22,519 nucleotides of DNA from positions 1 to 22,519 of IMG/VR virus record IMGVR_UViG_3300010354_000729; one strand, given 5' to 3'. The position numbers were made by a program, and so were the translations under genes. This DNA is from a virus. The notes under the pieces are model-generated. The model made no database searches. It saw only the letters and a program-made list of their open reading frames with translations, and had not been told where the DNA came from. The first letter of the stretch is position 1. Each line of letters opens with the position of its first letter. Below are positions 15,701 to 22,519 of the stretch, piece by piece.

Positions 15701-17291
15701 TAGATATTATTGTTGTGCCATTTATAGTAATATTTTCATTAGGTAAAAATGTACCAGATACTTGCCTTATAACCACCAAGTTACCATTAGATCCTGATGA
15801 AACAACGTATCCTGTAGCACCACTACTATTTCCAGAAATGATTGATGTTGCAGGTAATTCTGTTGAAGTTAAAGAATTATTTAAAGTTAAATGTGTGTAG
15901 AACTGTATATCATATAAATGCAAATCCCATTTTGTTTTTTCATCATCATATGCCGCATCAGTAAGTTTACACAAATAAACTCTTGCAGACCCTAATTCAA
16001 TACCATTTGGAGATGAGGTTGCACCATTTCTTCTTCTACTATAAAAATATACTGTTGATTTGTTTATTGGGGCACCGTAAATATTATTAATTCTTAAAAT
16101 ATTTCCCATTTTAAATGGGACTAAAGCACCCGTAACTGTTTGCGTATCTCTTGGTTTTTCAATATCCAAAACAGTTGTACTAGTTTTTTCAACATCATAT
16201 CCTTTAACATAAGCTTTACCTGGGCTTACGCTTACACACATTAAATCATCAGATGGGGTATTTCCTCCAGTTGTTAAATCACCATTAAAATAAATTCCAT
16301 TGTTTCCAAGTAAATTATTTAAAGAATTATTAACTGAAATTGTAAATGGTGTAACTGTGTAATTTCCAGACTCATCATAAGTCCTTTGAGCAATGTAATC
16401 TTTTATTAAATTATAATCTGTTTTATTTTCTATCTTTTTAAGAAAACCATTTTCAACTCTCAATAATTCTATAAAATCGGTGTCATTAATATTTGATAAA
16501 GGTTTTTTTGTTAGTGATAAATCTATTTTAAATCTATCTGCTCCTGGAGATGCAAAGTTTGTAAATCCTTTTGCGTTATCGAAAAGTGATTCATCATCCT
16601 TGGTTGTTATAATATTTTCGGATACTCTTAATCCTATTCTATAAGAAGAAACATTATTGTAGTAATCTAAAATTAATGTATGTTTATTTACATTTACGAA
16701 CGTTCCTCTAACAAAATAAACACCATTGTCAATAGAAACTGAAGATCCTACTGCTGTTGCATTTTCTGACACTAATGAGGCAAAAGCAGTTCCATCAGAT
16801 ATTACTGTATTATTAATACCGTAAGATATTGCTTCCGTAGATAGTAAAGATTCACCGTCTAAAAAGAATGCCTGATTAAAATCATTATTTGATTCTAAGT
16901 ATTTTACATAAAGAGTTATATCTTCTACACCACTATTATTTGGAAAAACTACTTCTTTTATTGTTGCAGATATTCCCGAAACTTCCCCTCTAATAATTTG
17001 TCCAACATATTTTTCAATATATTGTGAAATATCTACTCCAAAAGAAGTAGAATTCAATTTTACCGCACAATATTCTGAATCATATGACACTCCCCCAGGA
17101 ATAACCATAGATCCTTCTTTGAAGATATGACTTCCAAAAGACTCTATTTGGTTCTGAAGAATAGACTGTATTGTGTTTAATTCTCTAGACTGTACTGGTC
17201 TTGCAGGATTAAAAAGAACTTTATAAAAATTCTTCGTTGAATCAAAATCATCAAAATAGGGATTAACATTAAAATTAGTTTTTTGTGCCAT
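9759..17291 (-). CDS. Giant DUF4815-type virion structural protein (baseplate/fibre)
   Basis: The 2510-residue protein begins with the DUF4815 signature FNVNPYFDDFDSTKNFYKVL (8-27), then QSRELNTIQSILQNQIESFG (34-53) and FKEGSMVIPGG. This domain is typical of large structural proteins of T4-like marine phages. Downstream are several GxTSGA-type beta modules, a low-complexity Asn/Thr/Val stalk (about 1631-1669), and then SDPLAQTFLVGSSRG, a motif common in phage fibre/baseplate proteins. GYS-type repeats and a LEGLERGINGTIAISHPENS module follow towards the C-terminus. No protease or hydrolase motif is seen. It occupies the position of T4 genes 9-12 and wac, between gp8 and gp13, so a baseplate-periphery or fibre-attachment role is likely. 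Exact T4 equivalence is not established. The start lies 3 bases after gp8 with no clear ribosome binding site. The single uninterrupted frame argues against sequencing error. Confidence 0.87.
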   Translation of the reverse strand: MAQKTNFNVNPYFDDFDSTKNFYKVLFNPARPVQSRELNTIQSILQNQIESFGSHIFKEGSMVIPGGVSYDSEYCAVKLNSTSFGVDISQYIEKYVGQIIRGEVSGISATIKEVVFPNNSGVEDITLYVKYLESNNDFNQAFFLDGESLLSTEAISYGINNTVISDGTAFASLVSENATAVGSSVSIDNGVYFVRGTFVNVNKHTLILDYYNNVSSYRIGLRVSENIITTKDDESLFDNAKGFTNFASPGADRFKIDLSLTKKPLSNINDTDFIELLRVENGFLKKIENKTDYNLIKDYIAQRTYDESGNYTVTPFTISVNNSLNNLLGNNGIYFNGDLTTGGNTPSDDLMCVSVSPGKAYVKGYDVEKTSTTVLDIEKPRDTQTVTGALVPFKMGNILRINNIYGAPINKSTVYFYSRRRNGATSSPNGIELGSARVYLCKLTDAAYDDEKTKWDLHLYDIQFYTHLTLNNSLTSTELPATSIISGNSSGATGYVVSSGSNGNLVVIRQVSGTFLPNENITINGTTIISRTILNVKNYNSSDIKSVYSAGSPAFLADSVLDSFVPSGFSGQDQITIQSNGIVRTSSKPFSGISTDTIVKYSRSGFSTETYNVVNNVSSDGTTFTLSGISTVKNVNDGALTSSNIQVRFLVGNSILRDQSSGYLYSVLPNTNISSIDLNNSQLTFSAQSTSSNVISGGSLTLSTGDFSLPGNSGSIKFDTFDVEKYSIHYSDGTTETLTDDQVTFNPGYTQITFKGITNGKTTSIINGTFVKIGIQSKTKVHKKSTIVNVELSKYEQSGSNSNSSVNDGLAFNRYYGLRVQDEEICLRYPDAIRVISVYESLDSSLPTFDKLNFSSLYGISNNSIIGENIVGKTSKALARIVKKDALYPNSVEIVYLNNNKFQIDEEVTFEESNIIAPISSLSFGRYKNITNIFKLDKGQKNQYYDYSKLIRNTNEPEPSRKLTIVLDHYDVSPTDSGDLFSVLSYNNENYSKDIPNIGFLNIRASDTLDFRPRVSYFSSSSSSPFDFSSRNFGDTPKLIFTPNESSLVNYDFYLGRIDKVYLDSYGSFVIEKGISSVSPKEPYKSGDLLEIASISLPPYLYDTNDIKINLVDNRRYTMRDIGKIEDRVENLEIVTSLSLLELDTQTLQIQDADGINRFKTGFFADSFKNDNFIDLGNSLSEISDDNELTPLISKNTLKNQIIAASNPTDFELDLSQNFELLDNRVKKTGQVITLDYESVDWIEQPLATRVENVNPFHVIQYVGDVRLNPFRDTWIRTVQLPDRVIAHNNSLNLESRVNTERITLNNVNNTTGTGSGGLGVGQVRDTWTELSLSDGTISQETFSSSDNSTSTSTERSFIESQFDIFMRSRNTEFSVSNLKSFTQYYSFLDGISSIDFTPKLIEVTKDVELQNPGTDSSFIVGENVVGFDNGVPIITFRLAQPNHKFGPFNNPSSTYDANPYSKSEILPTAYSESSTVLNIDTFSLSEEAQGLYSGYLVRRAVLIGETSGASAYVKDLRLITDNYGDLIGTFFIRDPNALPPPIIRVPTGNKTFKLSSSPVNENGLLNGTDISSAESNYLSEGTVQTYQNIVRVHTINASLTTTNNIRTRTLNAVRNENISSINLPEPPAPVINNITNVTNTTNVTQQVTRVTQNITNVTRNVNRIIQQQVYSDPLAQTFLVGSSRGLNSFNDDVNGAFLTAVDLFFAKKDPGNASVTIQVRTVEFGTPTLTVIGDPVTLRPNDIQISTDGSVATKVTFPYPIFLPPGLEYAIVILAPQSDQYELWVARMGETTRNTLNLPDVESVRYTKQFAIGSLFKSQNGSIWSSDQYEDLKFKLYKAKFTELNGVAYFQNPTLSKSNGYVRNLINNPITTLPRKLKVGITTVYNSTIVNTILTAGRKVGESANSNVYGTIVGTGCSVSNVAISTGGRNYSEGTSTVETFNITGNGSGLKLVISAGSNGTITSATINQFGNGYSVGDVVGIVTSTVTGTENLSKGQNALITITGNNNAIDTLYLTDVQGNHFGNGSTFQYFNNSGTRTSIGTTQITSSDTYGSYSDGKYFKVDHFNHGMYAANNIVELSGVSPDTPGVILSSQLLRTDSILNIASADTSYFQNFEGSAVSAANPGYLIINNEIIKYISVQSSSLEGLERGINGTIAISHPENSIIRKYELNGVSLRRINRSHNIVDSNIELDSYYLEIDRSGLIGSDNFGIDRSTDGTYPKLSFNSEKSVGGVTAYASENIIYDTVIPFYNIIIPGATTEVTSQMRSVTGTSSGGNETSFRDLGYQNVQINQKNKLNELRMVASKINSDEYLDSLPRNKSLITALSLSSDNYNLSPMIFLDDTFTEFHSARLNNPISDYINDGRVNSLVNDPHAAIYVSRTIRLSQPSNSLRVLLSAYKHPSTDFRVLYSLIKPESNESLTAFNLFPGYNNLTTDNNLDGYLDIVDESKNSGLSDTIVPSSLENQFLEYQYTASNVGPFIGFTIKIVMSGTRQDKYPRFKDLRAIALA
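12284..12402 (-). repeat. Asn/Thr/Val low-complexity stalk in the DUF4815 protein
   Basis: This stretch encodes about 39 residues built from repeated N-(I/V)-T-x-V-T and V-T-(Q/R) units, such as NITNVTNTTNVTQQVTRVTQ. It is flanked by a Pro-rich PEPPAPV stretch and by DPLAQTF. The DNA shows an 11-base direct repeat (gtaacgttagt at 12358 and 12376) with an 18-base period, so the repeat may have grown by slippage. It looks like a flexible or trimeric connector. Confidence 0.6.
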
Positions 17292-17294
17292 TTT

Positions 17295-18872
17295 TTAAAA
17301 TTCTAGAATAATTTTGATATCTTCTTTTTGTCTAGAGTTTCTCTGTATTAAAGGTCTATTATCAATGTAGATAATATCTCCAGATGTTTTATTTATTTCA
17401 GGACTTGCGATACCCGATGTAAAAGATACATCCAAGTTAATTATTTTGTTTTGTACTGTTAATGTTGATGCACTAAATGATGAATTTATAGTGCATAAAA
17501 ATCCACTGCTAACTCCTCTAATAGATCCTCCAGAAGTGTTAAAATCTAGTGATGCATTAGCAGAAGAAGAAATTCCAACATAATCTGTTTGGTCATATAC
17601 AGATTGATTGTAATATAGTGATCTATCTTTAATATATTTTAAAACTTGTGTATCTCTATCGTAAGAAGATACATAACCAACTGCTTTTTGTCCATCAGAT
17701 AAAGTTTGTTCTATTTTTTCACCAATTATAGGTACACCACTACCGGATGGTATAACTTTTAATGAAGTCAAACCAGAAAATCTATCTGCAGTATAAGATT
17801 CTGTAGATATAAATTTTGAAGGATTTTTCAGTATCCCTATTTGGGCAAATTTTGTATCTATAGGGAAATCTTTTGATGAATCATCAAATCTGGAATAAAT
17901 TAAAACCCTATCAGACCCCATTTCCCGATATAAATCATAACCATGACCTCTTGAAGGTGGTATTATTGGTATTAATTTTGCTGGAAATGATATTGTGTCT
18001 GATGTTTGAAGTGGACCTAAATTAACAACTCCATACGTATATCCACTTCCACCAACAGTAACAGTGGTTTTTATTATTTGTCCATCTTCGTTTGCCTCAA
18101 CAAAAACTCTTGCTCCAGATCCATCACCCAAAATATCTACTTCACCTGTGGCATAATTACTTCCTGGATTTTCGATATATACAAATTTAATTTGATTATT
18201 GTTGAGAGTAGAATCTCCATTCTCTCTAATAGATTTTATCTGTGATAGTGACGAAGTTTCCCAATCATTAGGTACTGGTATGAATTCTGTAGAATCAAAT
18301 TTAATAATATCAGTCGGCGGTACAGTAAACAGATATTTCCATATATATCCATCTCCACTATTTCCTGCCTTTGATGGTTCTAAATCAGTAAACAGTGGTT
18401 CATCTTGAGATTGATTTCCTGTCGTATTTATCCCACTTGATCCATTGGATATACAGATATATACTTGATACTGACTATTAATTACATAATAATTTGAATC
18501 ATATAATCTTGCTCTGTTAGTAACTGCAGAGGGATTATTGACACTGTAATCATGCCTATACATATCATATTTTACACCCTGTGTCCATTCAATTTTTCTC
18601 ACACATCTTCTGATGTTTTGGGATGTTACTTTTTTTCCATATAAAATAGTATCACCATAATGAGAAAGATAATCAAGATTGTCGGTGGGATTTGGTAAAA
18701 TTGGAGTTCCAGCCCCATCTCCCCCTTCCCAATTTTCATTTCTACCAAATCCATTTTGATCTGGATTTGGCAGACCAACAAAAACGTAATAATTATCAGT
18801 TGCAGTGTTTATAGAATTAATAAAATTATTTGTATTTAAAATTCTAAATTGGTCTGTAACAAAGGCTGGCAT
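17295..18872 (-). CDS. gp8: Baseplate wedge protein, T4 gp8 family, enlarged
   Basis: gp8 is a dimeric component of the baseplate wedge that associates with gp7 and gp10. The match to T4 is clear at three places: GDGYIWKYLFTVPP (173-186; T4 GDGYVWEYLFEIPP), EFIPVPNDWE (196-205; T4 EYIVVPWPEE), and the C-terminus SGDIIYIDNRPLIQRN (497-512) followed by EDIKIILEF (T4 SGEMIYMENRPPIIMA, EINILFTF). The N-terminal FVTDQFRILNTNNFINSI and YDMYRHDYS are typical of marine relatives. It has 525 residues against 334 in T4. The excess includes GYT-type beta modules around 228-285 (IENPGSNY, VGGSGYTYG) and a Ser-rich stretch around 350-490. An exact late promoter lies 19 bases upstream of the ATG. The ribosome binding site is weak. 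Confidence 0.93.
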   Translation of the reverse strand: MPAFVTDQFRILNTNNFINSINTATDNYYVFVGLPNPDQNGFGRNENWEGGDGAGTPILPNPTDNLDYLSHYGDTILYGKKVTSQNIRRCVRKIEWTQGVKYDMYRHDYSVNNPSAVTNRARLYDSNYYVINSQYQVYICISNGSSGINTTGNQSQDEPLFTDLEPSKAGNSGDGYIWKYLFTVPPTDIIKFDSTEFIPVPNDWETSSLSQIKSIRENGDSTLNNNQIKFVYIENPGSNYATGEVDILGDGSGARVFVEANEDGQIIKTTVTVGGSGYTYGVVNLGPLQTSDTISFPAKLIPIIPPSRGHGYDLYREMGSDRVLIYSRFDDSSKDFPIDTKFAQIGILKNPSKFISTESYTADRFSGLTSLKVIPSGSGVPIIGEKIEQTLSDGQKAVGYVSSYDRDTQVLKYIKDRSLYYNQSVYDQTDYVGISSSANASLDFNTSGGSIRGVSSGFLCTINSSFSASTLTVQNKIINLDVSFTSGIASPEINKTSGDIIYIDNRPLIQRNSRQKEDIKIILEF

Positions 18873-18890
18873 ATTAACCCGTTTTTTTAT

Positions 18891-18898
18891 TATTTATA
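18891..18898 (-). promoter_or_regulatory. T4-type late promoter upstream of gp8
   Basis: An exact TATAAATA on the minus strand, starting immediately after the stop codon of the gp7-position gene and 19 bases before the gp8 ATG. It fills the 26-base gap between these genes. The T4 late -10 element has no -35 partner, so the octamer alone is the expected signature. The predicted 5' leader of gp8 would be only about 10-15 bases. Confidence 0.75.
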
Positions 18899-21800
18899 TT
18901 ATGTTATTAAATTTTTTTTAAGAGCGCCGGTGTTTCTTAATCCATAACCTCTTCTTTGAATAGTTGGGTATGTAGATAATCCAGAAGTTATATTATAACC
19001 ACTGACACCAATAGAAATTGGATTAGAAGAACGACTAAATCCACTTATTTTACCCCAAGAAAACTTCCCTACTGGAGATGATACTGTTCCAGTGGTTGCA
19101 ATACCAACAATATTTGTATTATTTGATATGTTGCAGGTTATAATTCCCGTAGTACCACTAAGATATTTTCCATGTACATAATAAATGTTATCTAAATTGG
19201 ATGTTGATATACCGACAATATTATTTTGTAATAGATCTATAGATGTCAATCCAGTACCAACTTTAGTGTCAAATATATAAATTGGATATCCAACTAAAAG
19301 ATCTGAGTAATTTGCACTAGGTGTAAATAATTTAAATTCTATAGCTAAATTTGTACCAATTCCTCTTGTTGTCCCAATACCAACGATTACGCCATCAAAT
19401 CCAACAACAACATTTGCATCTAAACATTCCTCAATTCTAATTGGTGGTTCTTTTACTATAACTTGTGGTGGATTAGTTCTGGTATATCCAAATCCAGGAT
19501 TGATAACAATAGCATTAGTTATAGATCCACCAGAAATCGTAAGAGATGCTGTTGCAGTGGTTCCAATTCCAACACCAATGCCATAATATGGATTTGATAT
19601 TTTTATCTCAGCACTAGATCCAGTATATCCAACACCAGCATTTACTATTGATAAGGACTGAATAGTTCCAGCTGCAGAAACAACCGCTGTTACTATACCA
19701 GTTACTAATGATTGATTTGAAGAATCAATTAAAAGATCAATCTTTTCTGTTGGAAGTTCTTCTTCATAGTCGAAGAAATTTGCATTATCAACAAATACTT
19801 CAGTATCAGATATTGATAAATTTTTTATAATTTTTGCAGTTGGATATACTTGTGGTTCTAAAGAATCTCTTGCTTTTGAATATGTAATATCATTAATAAT
19901 AATATCTTCTTTCTGCTTAGTCCAATACAGTGGTTTTTCATTTTGCTCATCCACTCCTTGATCGGAATAAAGATTAGTTTCCATTAAATCTGATGAAACT
20001 AAATCAAAAACAGTTCTTGTATTTTGAGTAACAGTATTTTCCAGATTTGCATTATTACTATAAATTTGAACTGTATCGCCAATTTGTATTATTGGATCCA
20101 CGTTAACTTGTTGAGAGTCAACATTTCTTGTTCCAACATAAAAATAAATTTCAACATTATCGTTAGTTTTTGGTGGTGTTAAAAATCTCACTGCAGAACC
20201 TCCATTAAATTCATATGCAATTTTTGGTTCTTGAAGGATTCCATTTACAAAAATTACCAATAAAGAATCAAAATCTATAACTTGGGAATCTGGATTATCA
20301 ATATTTGTTTGGAAACTTAAAAGTTGTCCCTCATAGTATAATGGATAACTTAACCTGGAACCGTCCTGGAATTCTTTTATAGAATCTATTAAATTAAGTT
20401 CTCCAAATTGCCAAGCAGCAAAAGTGTCATTGTATGTTTCTAATACAGTAAGTCTAAATTCCTCTATTGGGTTAACAAATCCTTTTGCAGTTACTAATCC
20501 AACTGGTTTAAAAACATCACCTCTTCTAAAGTTATATCCTGTTCTTGTAATTTTAAAAGAAGATACTTGGAAAAGAGTAGAACCAATTCCAACATTGCCA
20601 ACTTCATCAGTACCTACTGCAGATCCAATTTCAACATTCATTAGCAATCCAATTCCAGTATCAGTTGTTTGACCAATTCCAAGTCTTGATACGCCTACAA
20701 TTGGTAGGTTTTCATAACTTGGAGGTGATATTTGAATTATTGGATTACTATATCCACTTCCACCTGCCCCTATATTGAATGATAAAGTACCTCCCGCCCC
20801 AACTATAGCAGTTATTGATGCAGGGTCTCCCACATGTCCAGATTCCGTCACTCCTATTGAAATTGGATGTCTGTATCCAGAACCAAAGTTTAAATCTTCG
20901 TACCATGGGAATATAGTTCCATATCCAACGTAGTAATGTGGTAAAGTACTTGTGCCAACTTGAACAGAGAATGATGTTGAACCAATTCCAATAATATTTA
21001 AAGACTGATTGTGACTTGGGAAATAAGAGATAATACCCGCATTTGATGAACAAGTAAATGCCAATCCAACCATTTTTACTTGATTAGCACCAATAAGGTT
21101 GGTAGTTGATGGTGCAAAAACTTGCAAGACACCAGTTTGATTGTTATAAGATACTGTAGTAAATGCAACAGGGTTTCCAGTTGTCGCTATACCAACTATA
21201 CCAGTTATAGATCCATTAGCATTTAAAGTTGCCTTTACTTTTGCACCATATAATGGTGCATATCCAAGACCTGAAGTAGATCCCAAAGATACAATTATTC
21301 CACCTCTAGGCAATTGATTTTGATTTACATCGGATTGTGAAATTGTAATCTCATCATTATCATTTCTTATTCCAGTAAATACAACACTACTAATTCCTGC
21401 AGATTGATTCTCAATAATTTTGAAATTATAATTAGTAATATTTTGAGTAAATGGAGTTTGATATATTCCATTTATGAATAAAATACCATTTCCTGATGTA
21501 GTTCCTAAACCAACAGTGCTTATTCCTTGAGTTTTTAATGAGAAAGTTTCACCTATACCTGTAAATTGTGAGGAAATGTCATCAAAAATAACATTTGTAG
21601 AATAATCTTTTCTCAAAAACACCCTTCCACTAAAACTTGCTCTAGATCTCTCTAAATTTCTTTCATCTTTTTGAACTAAGTCGAATATATTTCCTCTAGG
21701 TGGATGTGTGAAATATATTTCATCTTTAGAGATATTATAAGATCCCCTGTATATTTGAACCCGAGAATTATCTAAATGTGATGTTGCTGAAGTACCAACA

Positions 21801-22519
21801 AACCCTCTTTCAACTTCAACAATATTTTTGTCCCCAGTAAAGAACAATATTGGGCCAGAACTACTAGTTCCAATACCAACATTTACAACTTTCATATATT
21901 CTTGATTTATTTTCAGTAAATCTGTTGGTTTAATAGAACTAATACCACTTAAAGCAAAGAAAGTAGATCCAGCACCAATGCTACCATTATTTCCGAATAA
22001 AGAATGTGCTATACCCGTATAAGTTAATGGGTATTGAGCCAAATTATTAATTGTAATTAAAGATTTTTCATTCTTTTTATACATTTCAAACATATGAGCA
22101 TTACCTTCACCTAAGTATGTAAATGTAATTCCAATCCCAGAATTTGCATTTTCTTTGGTTAAAGCTATTTTAAACTGACTATTTGATAATTTAATCGCAT
22201 AAACACTAGATGGTAATCTATTTGTTGAAATTCCTGTGTCTGTGATTGAACCAGGTCGAATACCCATAGCACTTTGACCAAGACCAATAAATGTTGATTT
22301 TGGTTCATAAATTAAGTTTTCGCCAGTGCTAAAGAAATGATTATCTATTGTAAAAATACCTGTGGAAGGATCTAAAACCTCAGTATCAAAAGGATCAAAT
22401 GTTTTTGCAAATATTGGTATATTTCTATATCTTAATTTAAAATTCAATCTATTAATATTTTTTGAGTTTAATCCAAAATATTTTGCAACACTCACGTTTT
22501 CGTAAAGAGGTGATACTGA
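18899..22519 (-). CDS. Large virion structural protein in the gp7 position (5' end missing)
   Basis: The frame is open to the right edge. A GTG at 22495 could start a 1198-residue product, but codons beyond it (reading SVSPLYEN before VSVAKYFGLN) remain open, so the true start is probably outside the window. The visible protein is a string of beta modules. One contains FSTGENLIY and SVYAIKLSNSQFKIALT (about 55-112). One contains INQEYMKVV...VERGFVGTSATSH (196-240). Two F-(I/V)-NGI-x-Q-x-P repeats occur, INGIYQTP (341-348) and VNGILQEP (about 744-751). GYS/GYT repeats lie at about 580 and 940-1020. No enzymatic motif is seen. It sits directly upstream of gp8, where T4 has gp7 (a baseplate wedge protein of 1032 residues). 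I see no convincing gp7 sequence match, so gp7 equivalence rests on position only. Confidence 0.8.
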   Translation of the reverse strand, partial: SVSPLYENVSVAKYFGLNSKNINRLNFKLRYRNIPIFAKTFDPFDTEVLDPSTGIFTIDNHFFSTGENLIYEPKSTFIGLGQSAMGIRPGSITDTGISTNRLPSSVYAIKLSNSQFKIALTKENANSGIGITFTYLGEGNAHMFEMYKKNEKSLITINNLAQYPLTYTGIAHSLFGNNGSIGAGSTFFALSGISSIKPTDLLKINQEYMKVVNVGIGTSSSGPILFFTGDKNIVEVERGFVGTSATSHLDNSRVQIYRGSYNISKDEIYFTHPPRGNIFDLVQKDERNLERSRASFSGRVFLRKDYSTNVIFDDISSQFTGIGETFSLKTQGISTVGLGTTSGNGILFINGIYQTPFTQNITNYNFKIIENQSAGISSVVFTGIRNDNDEITISQSDVNQNQLPRGGIIVSLGSTSGLGYAPLYGAKVKATLNANGSITGIVGIATTGNPVAFTTVSYNNQTGVLQVFAPSTTNLIGANQVKMVGLAFTCSSNAGIISYFPSHNQSLNIIGIGSTSFSVQVGTSTLPHYYVGYGTIFPWYEDLNFGSGYRHPISIGVTESGHVGDPASITAIVGAGGTLSFNIGAGGSGYSNPIIQISPPSYENLPIVGVSRLGIGQTTDTGIGLLMNVEIGSAVGTDEVGNVGIGSTLFQVSSFKITRTGYNFRRGDVFKPVGLVTAKGFVNPIEEFRLTVLETYNDTFAAWQFGELNLIDSIKEFQDGSRLSYPLYYEGQLLSFQTNIDNPDSQVIDFDSLLVIFVNGILQEPKIAYEFNGGSAVRFLTPPKTNDNVEIYFYVGTRNVDSQQVNVDPIIQIGDTVQIYSNNANLENTVTQNTRTVFDLVSSDLMETNLYSDQGVDEQNEKPLYWTKQKEDIIINDITYSKARDSLEPQVYPTAKIIKNLSISDTEVFVDNANFFDYEEELPTEKIDLLIDSSNQSLVTGIVTAVVSAAGTIQSLSIVNAGVGYTGSSAEIKISNPYYGIGVGIGTTATASLTISGGSITNAIVINPGFGYTRTNPPQVIVKEPPIRIEECLDANVVVGFDGVIVGIGTTRGIGTNLAIEFKLFTPSANYSDLLVGYPIYIFDTKVGTGLTSIDLLQNNIVGISTSNLDNIYYVHGKYLSGTTGIITCNISNNTNIVGIATTGTVSSPVGKFSWGKISGFSRSSNPISIGVSGYNITSGLSTYPTIQRRGYGLRNTGALKKNLIT
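21710..21919 (-). other. 'VERG' beta module shared with the DUF4815 protein
   Basis: Residues about 193-262 of the gp7-position protein contain KINQEYMKVV, then VERGFVGTSATSHLDNSRVQ and IYRGSYNISK. The DUF4815 protein has the same layout near its C-terminus (about 10780-10920): IINNEIIKYI, LERGINGTIAISHPENS, IRKYELNGVS. This points to a common domain in two adjacent baseplate/fibre proteins. Confidence 0.6.

Noticed and set aside
22493-22495. GTG codon as the true start of the gp7-position gene
   Set aside because: The frame stays open from the GTG to the window edge (eight more codons) and no ribosome binding site stands before the GTG, so a start outside the window is more likely.

Overview
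This window is a block of late (virion morphogenesis) genes from a T4-like myovirus. All genes lie on the minus strand, so transcription runs from high to low coordinates. The DNA is strongly A+T-rich, nearly every gap is shorter than 35 bases, and no tRNA, integrase, transposase or host-type metabolic gene is visible. Gene order and protein sequences match marine T4-like phages (cyanomyoviruses and related pelagic myoviruses). The A+T bias suggests a low-GC marine host such as Prochlorococcus or SAR11, but no host-specific gene is present, so the host is inference.

In transcription order, the baseplate/fibre region comes first. It holds a large structural protein in the position of T4 gp7 (18899 to the right edge, 5' end cut off), baseplate wedge gp8 (17295-18872), and a 2510-residue DUF4815-type protein (9759-17291). 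The T4 genes 9, 10, 11, 12 and wac are not seen between gp8 and gp13. A coupled pair of small conserved genes follows (72 and 54 residues; the 54-residue gene at 9399-9563 is easy to miss but has an AAAGGAG ribosome binding site), then a 116-residue virion protein.

The neck/tail-completion and packaging block is gp13, gp14, gp15 and gp16 (small terminase), tightly coupled and collinear with T4. In T4 gene 17 directly follows gene 16. Here three genes sit between the terminase subunits: a 671-residue lysine- and cysteine-rich mosaic of small modules, a 105-residue protein, and a 476-residue virion structural protein. gp17 (large terminase) then ends the window, and a perfect T4-type late promoter (TATAAATA) lies just after it, presumably driving gene 18 beyond the left edge.

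The most interesting signal is in the inter-terminase island. The 105-residue protein begins MKSFQQFLSE, identical or conservative at all ten positions to the capsid-targeting sequence of T4 internal proteins (MKTYQEFIAE), with the (L/I)-x-E cleavage signature of the gp21 prohead protease. The neighbouring 671-residue protein carries (I/L)-x-E sites at module boundaries and a hydrophobic segment. The island may therefore encode proteins packaged inside the head and delivered with the DNA. A second theme is that the same short beta-rich modules recur in gp14, gp8, the gp7-position protein and the DUF4815 protein, so neck and baseplate appear to share a decorating fold.

Late promoters: TATAAATA at 18891-18898 (upstream of gp8) and 16-23 (upstream of presumed gene 18), and CATAAATA at 9391-9398 (upstream of the 116-residue gene through gp13-gp17).
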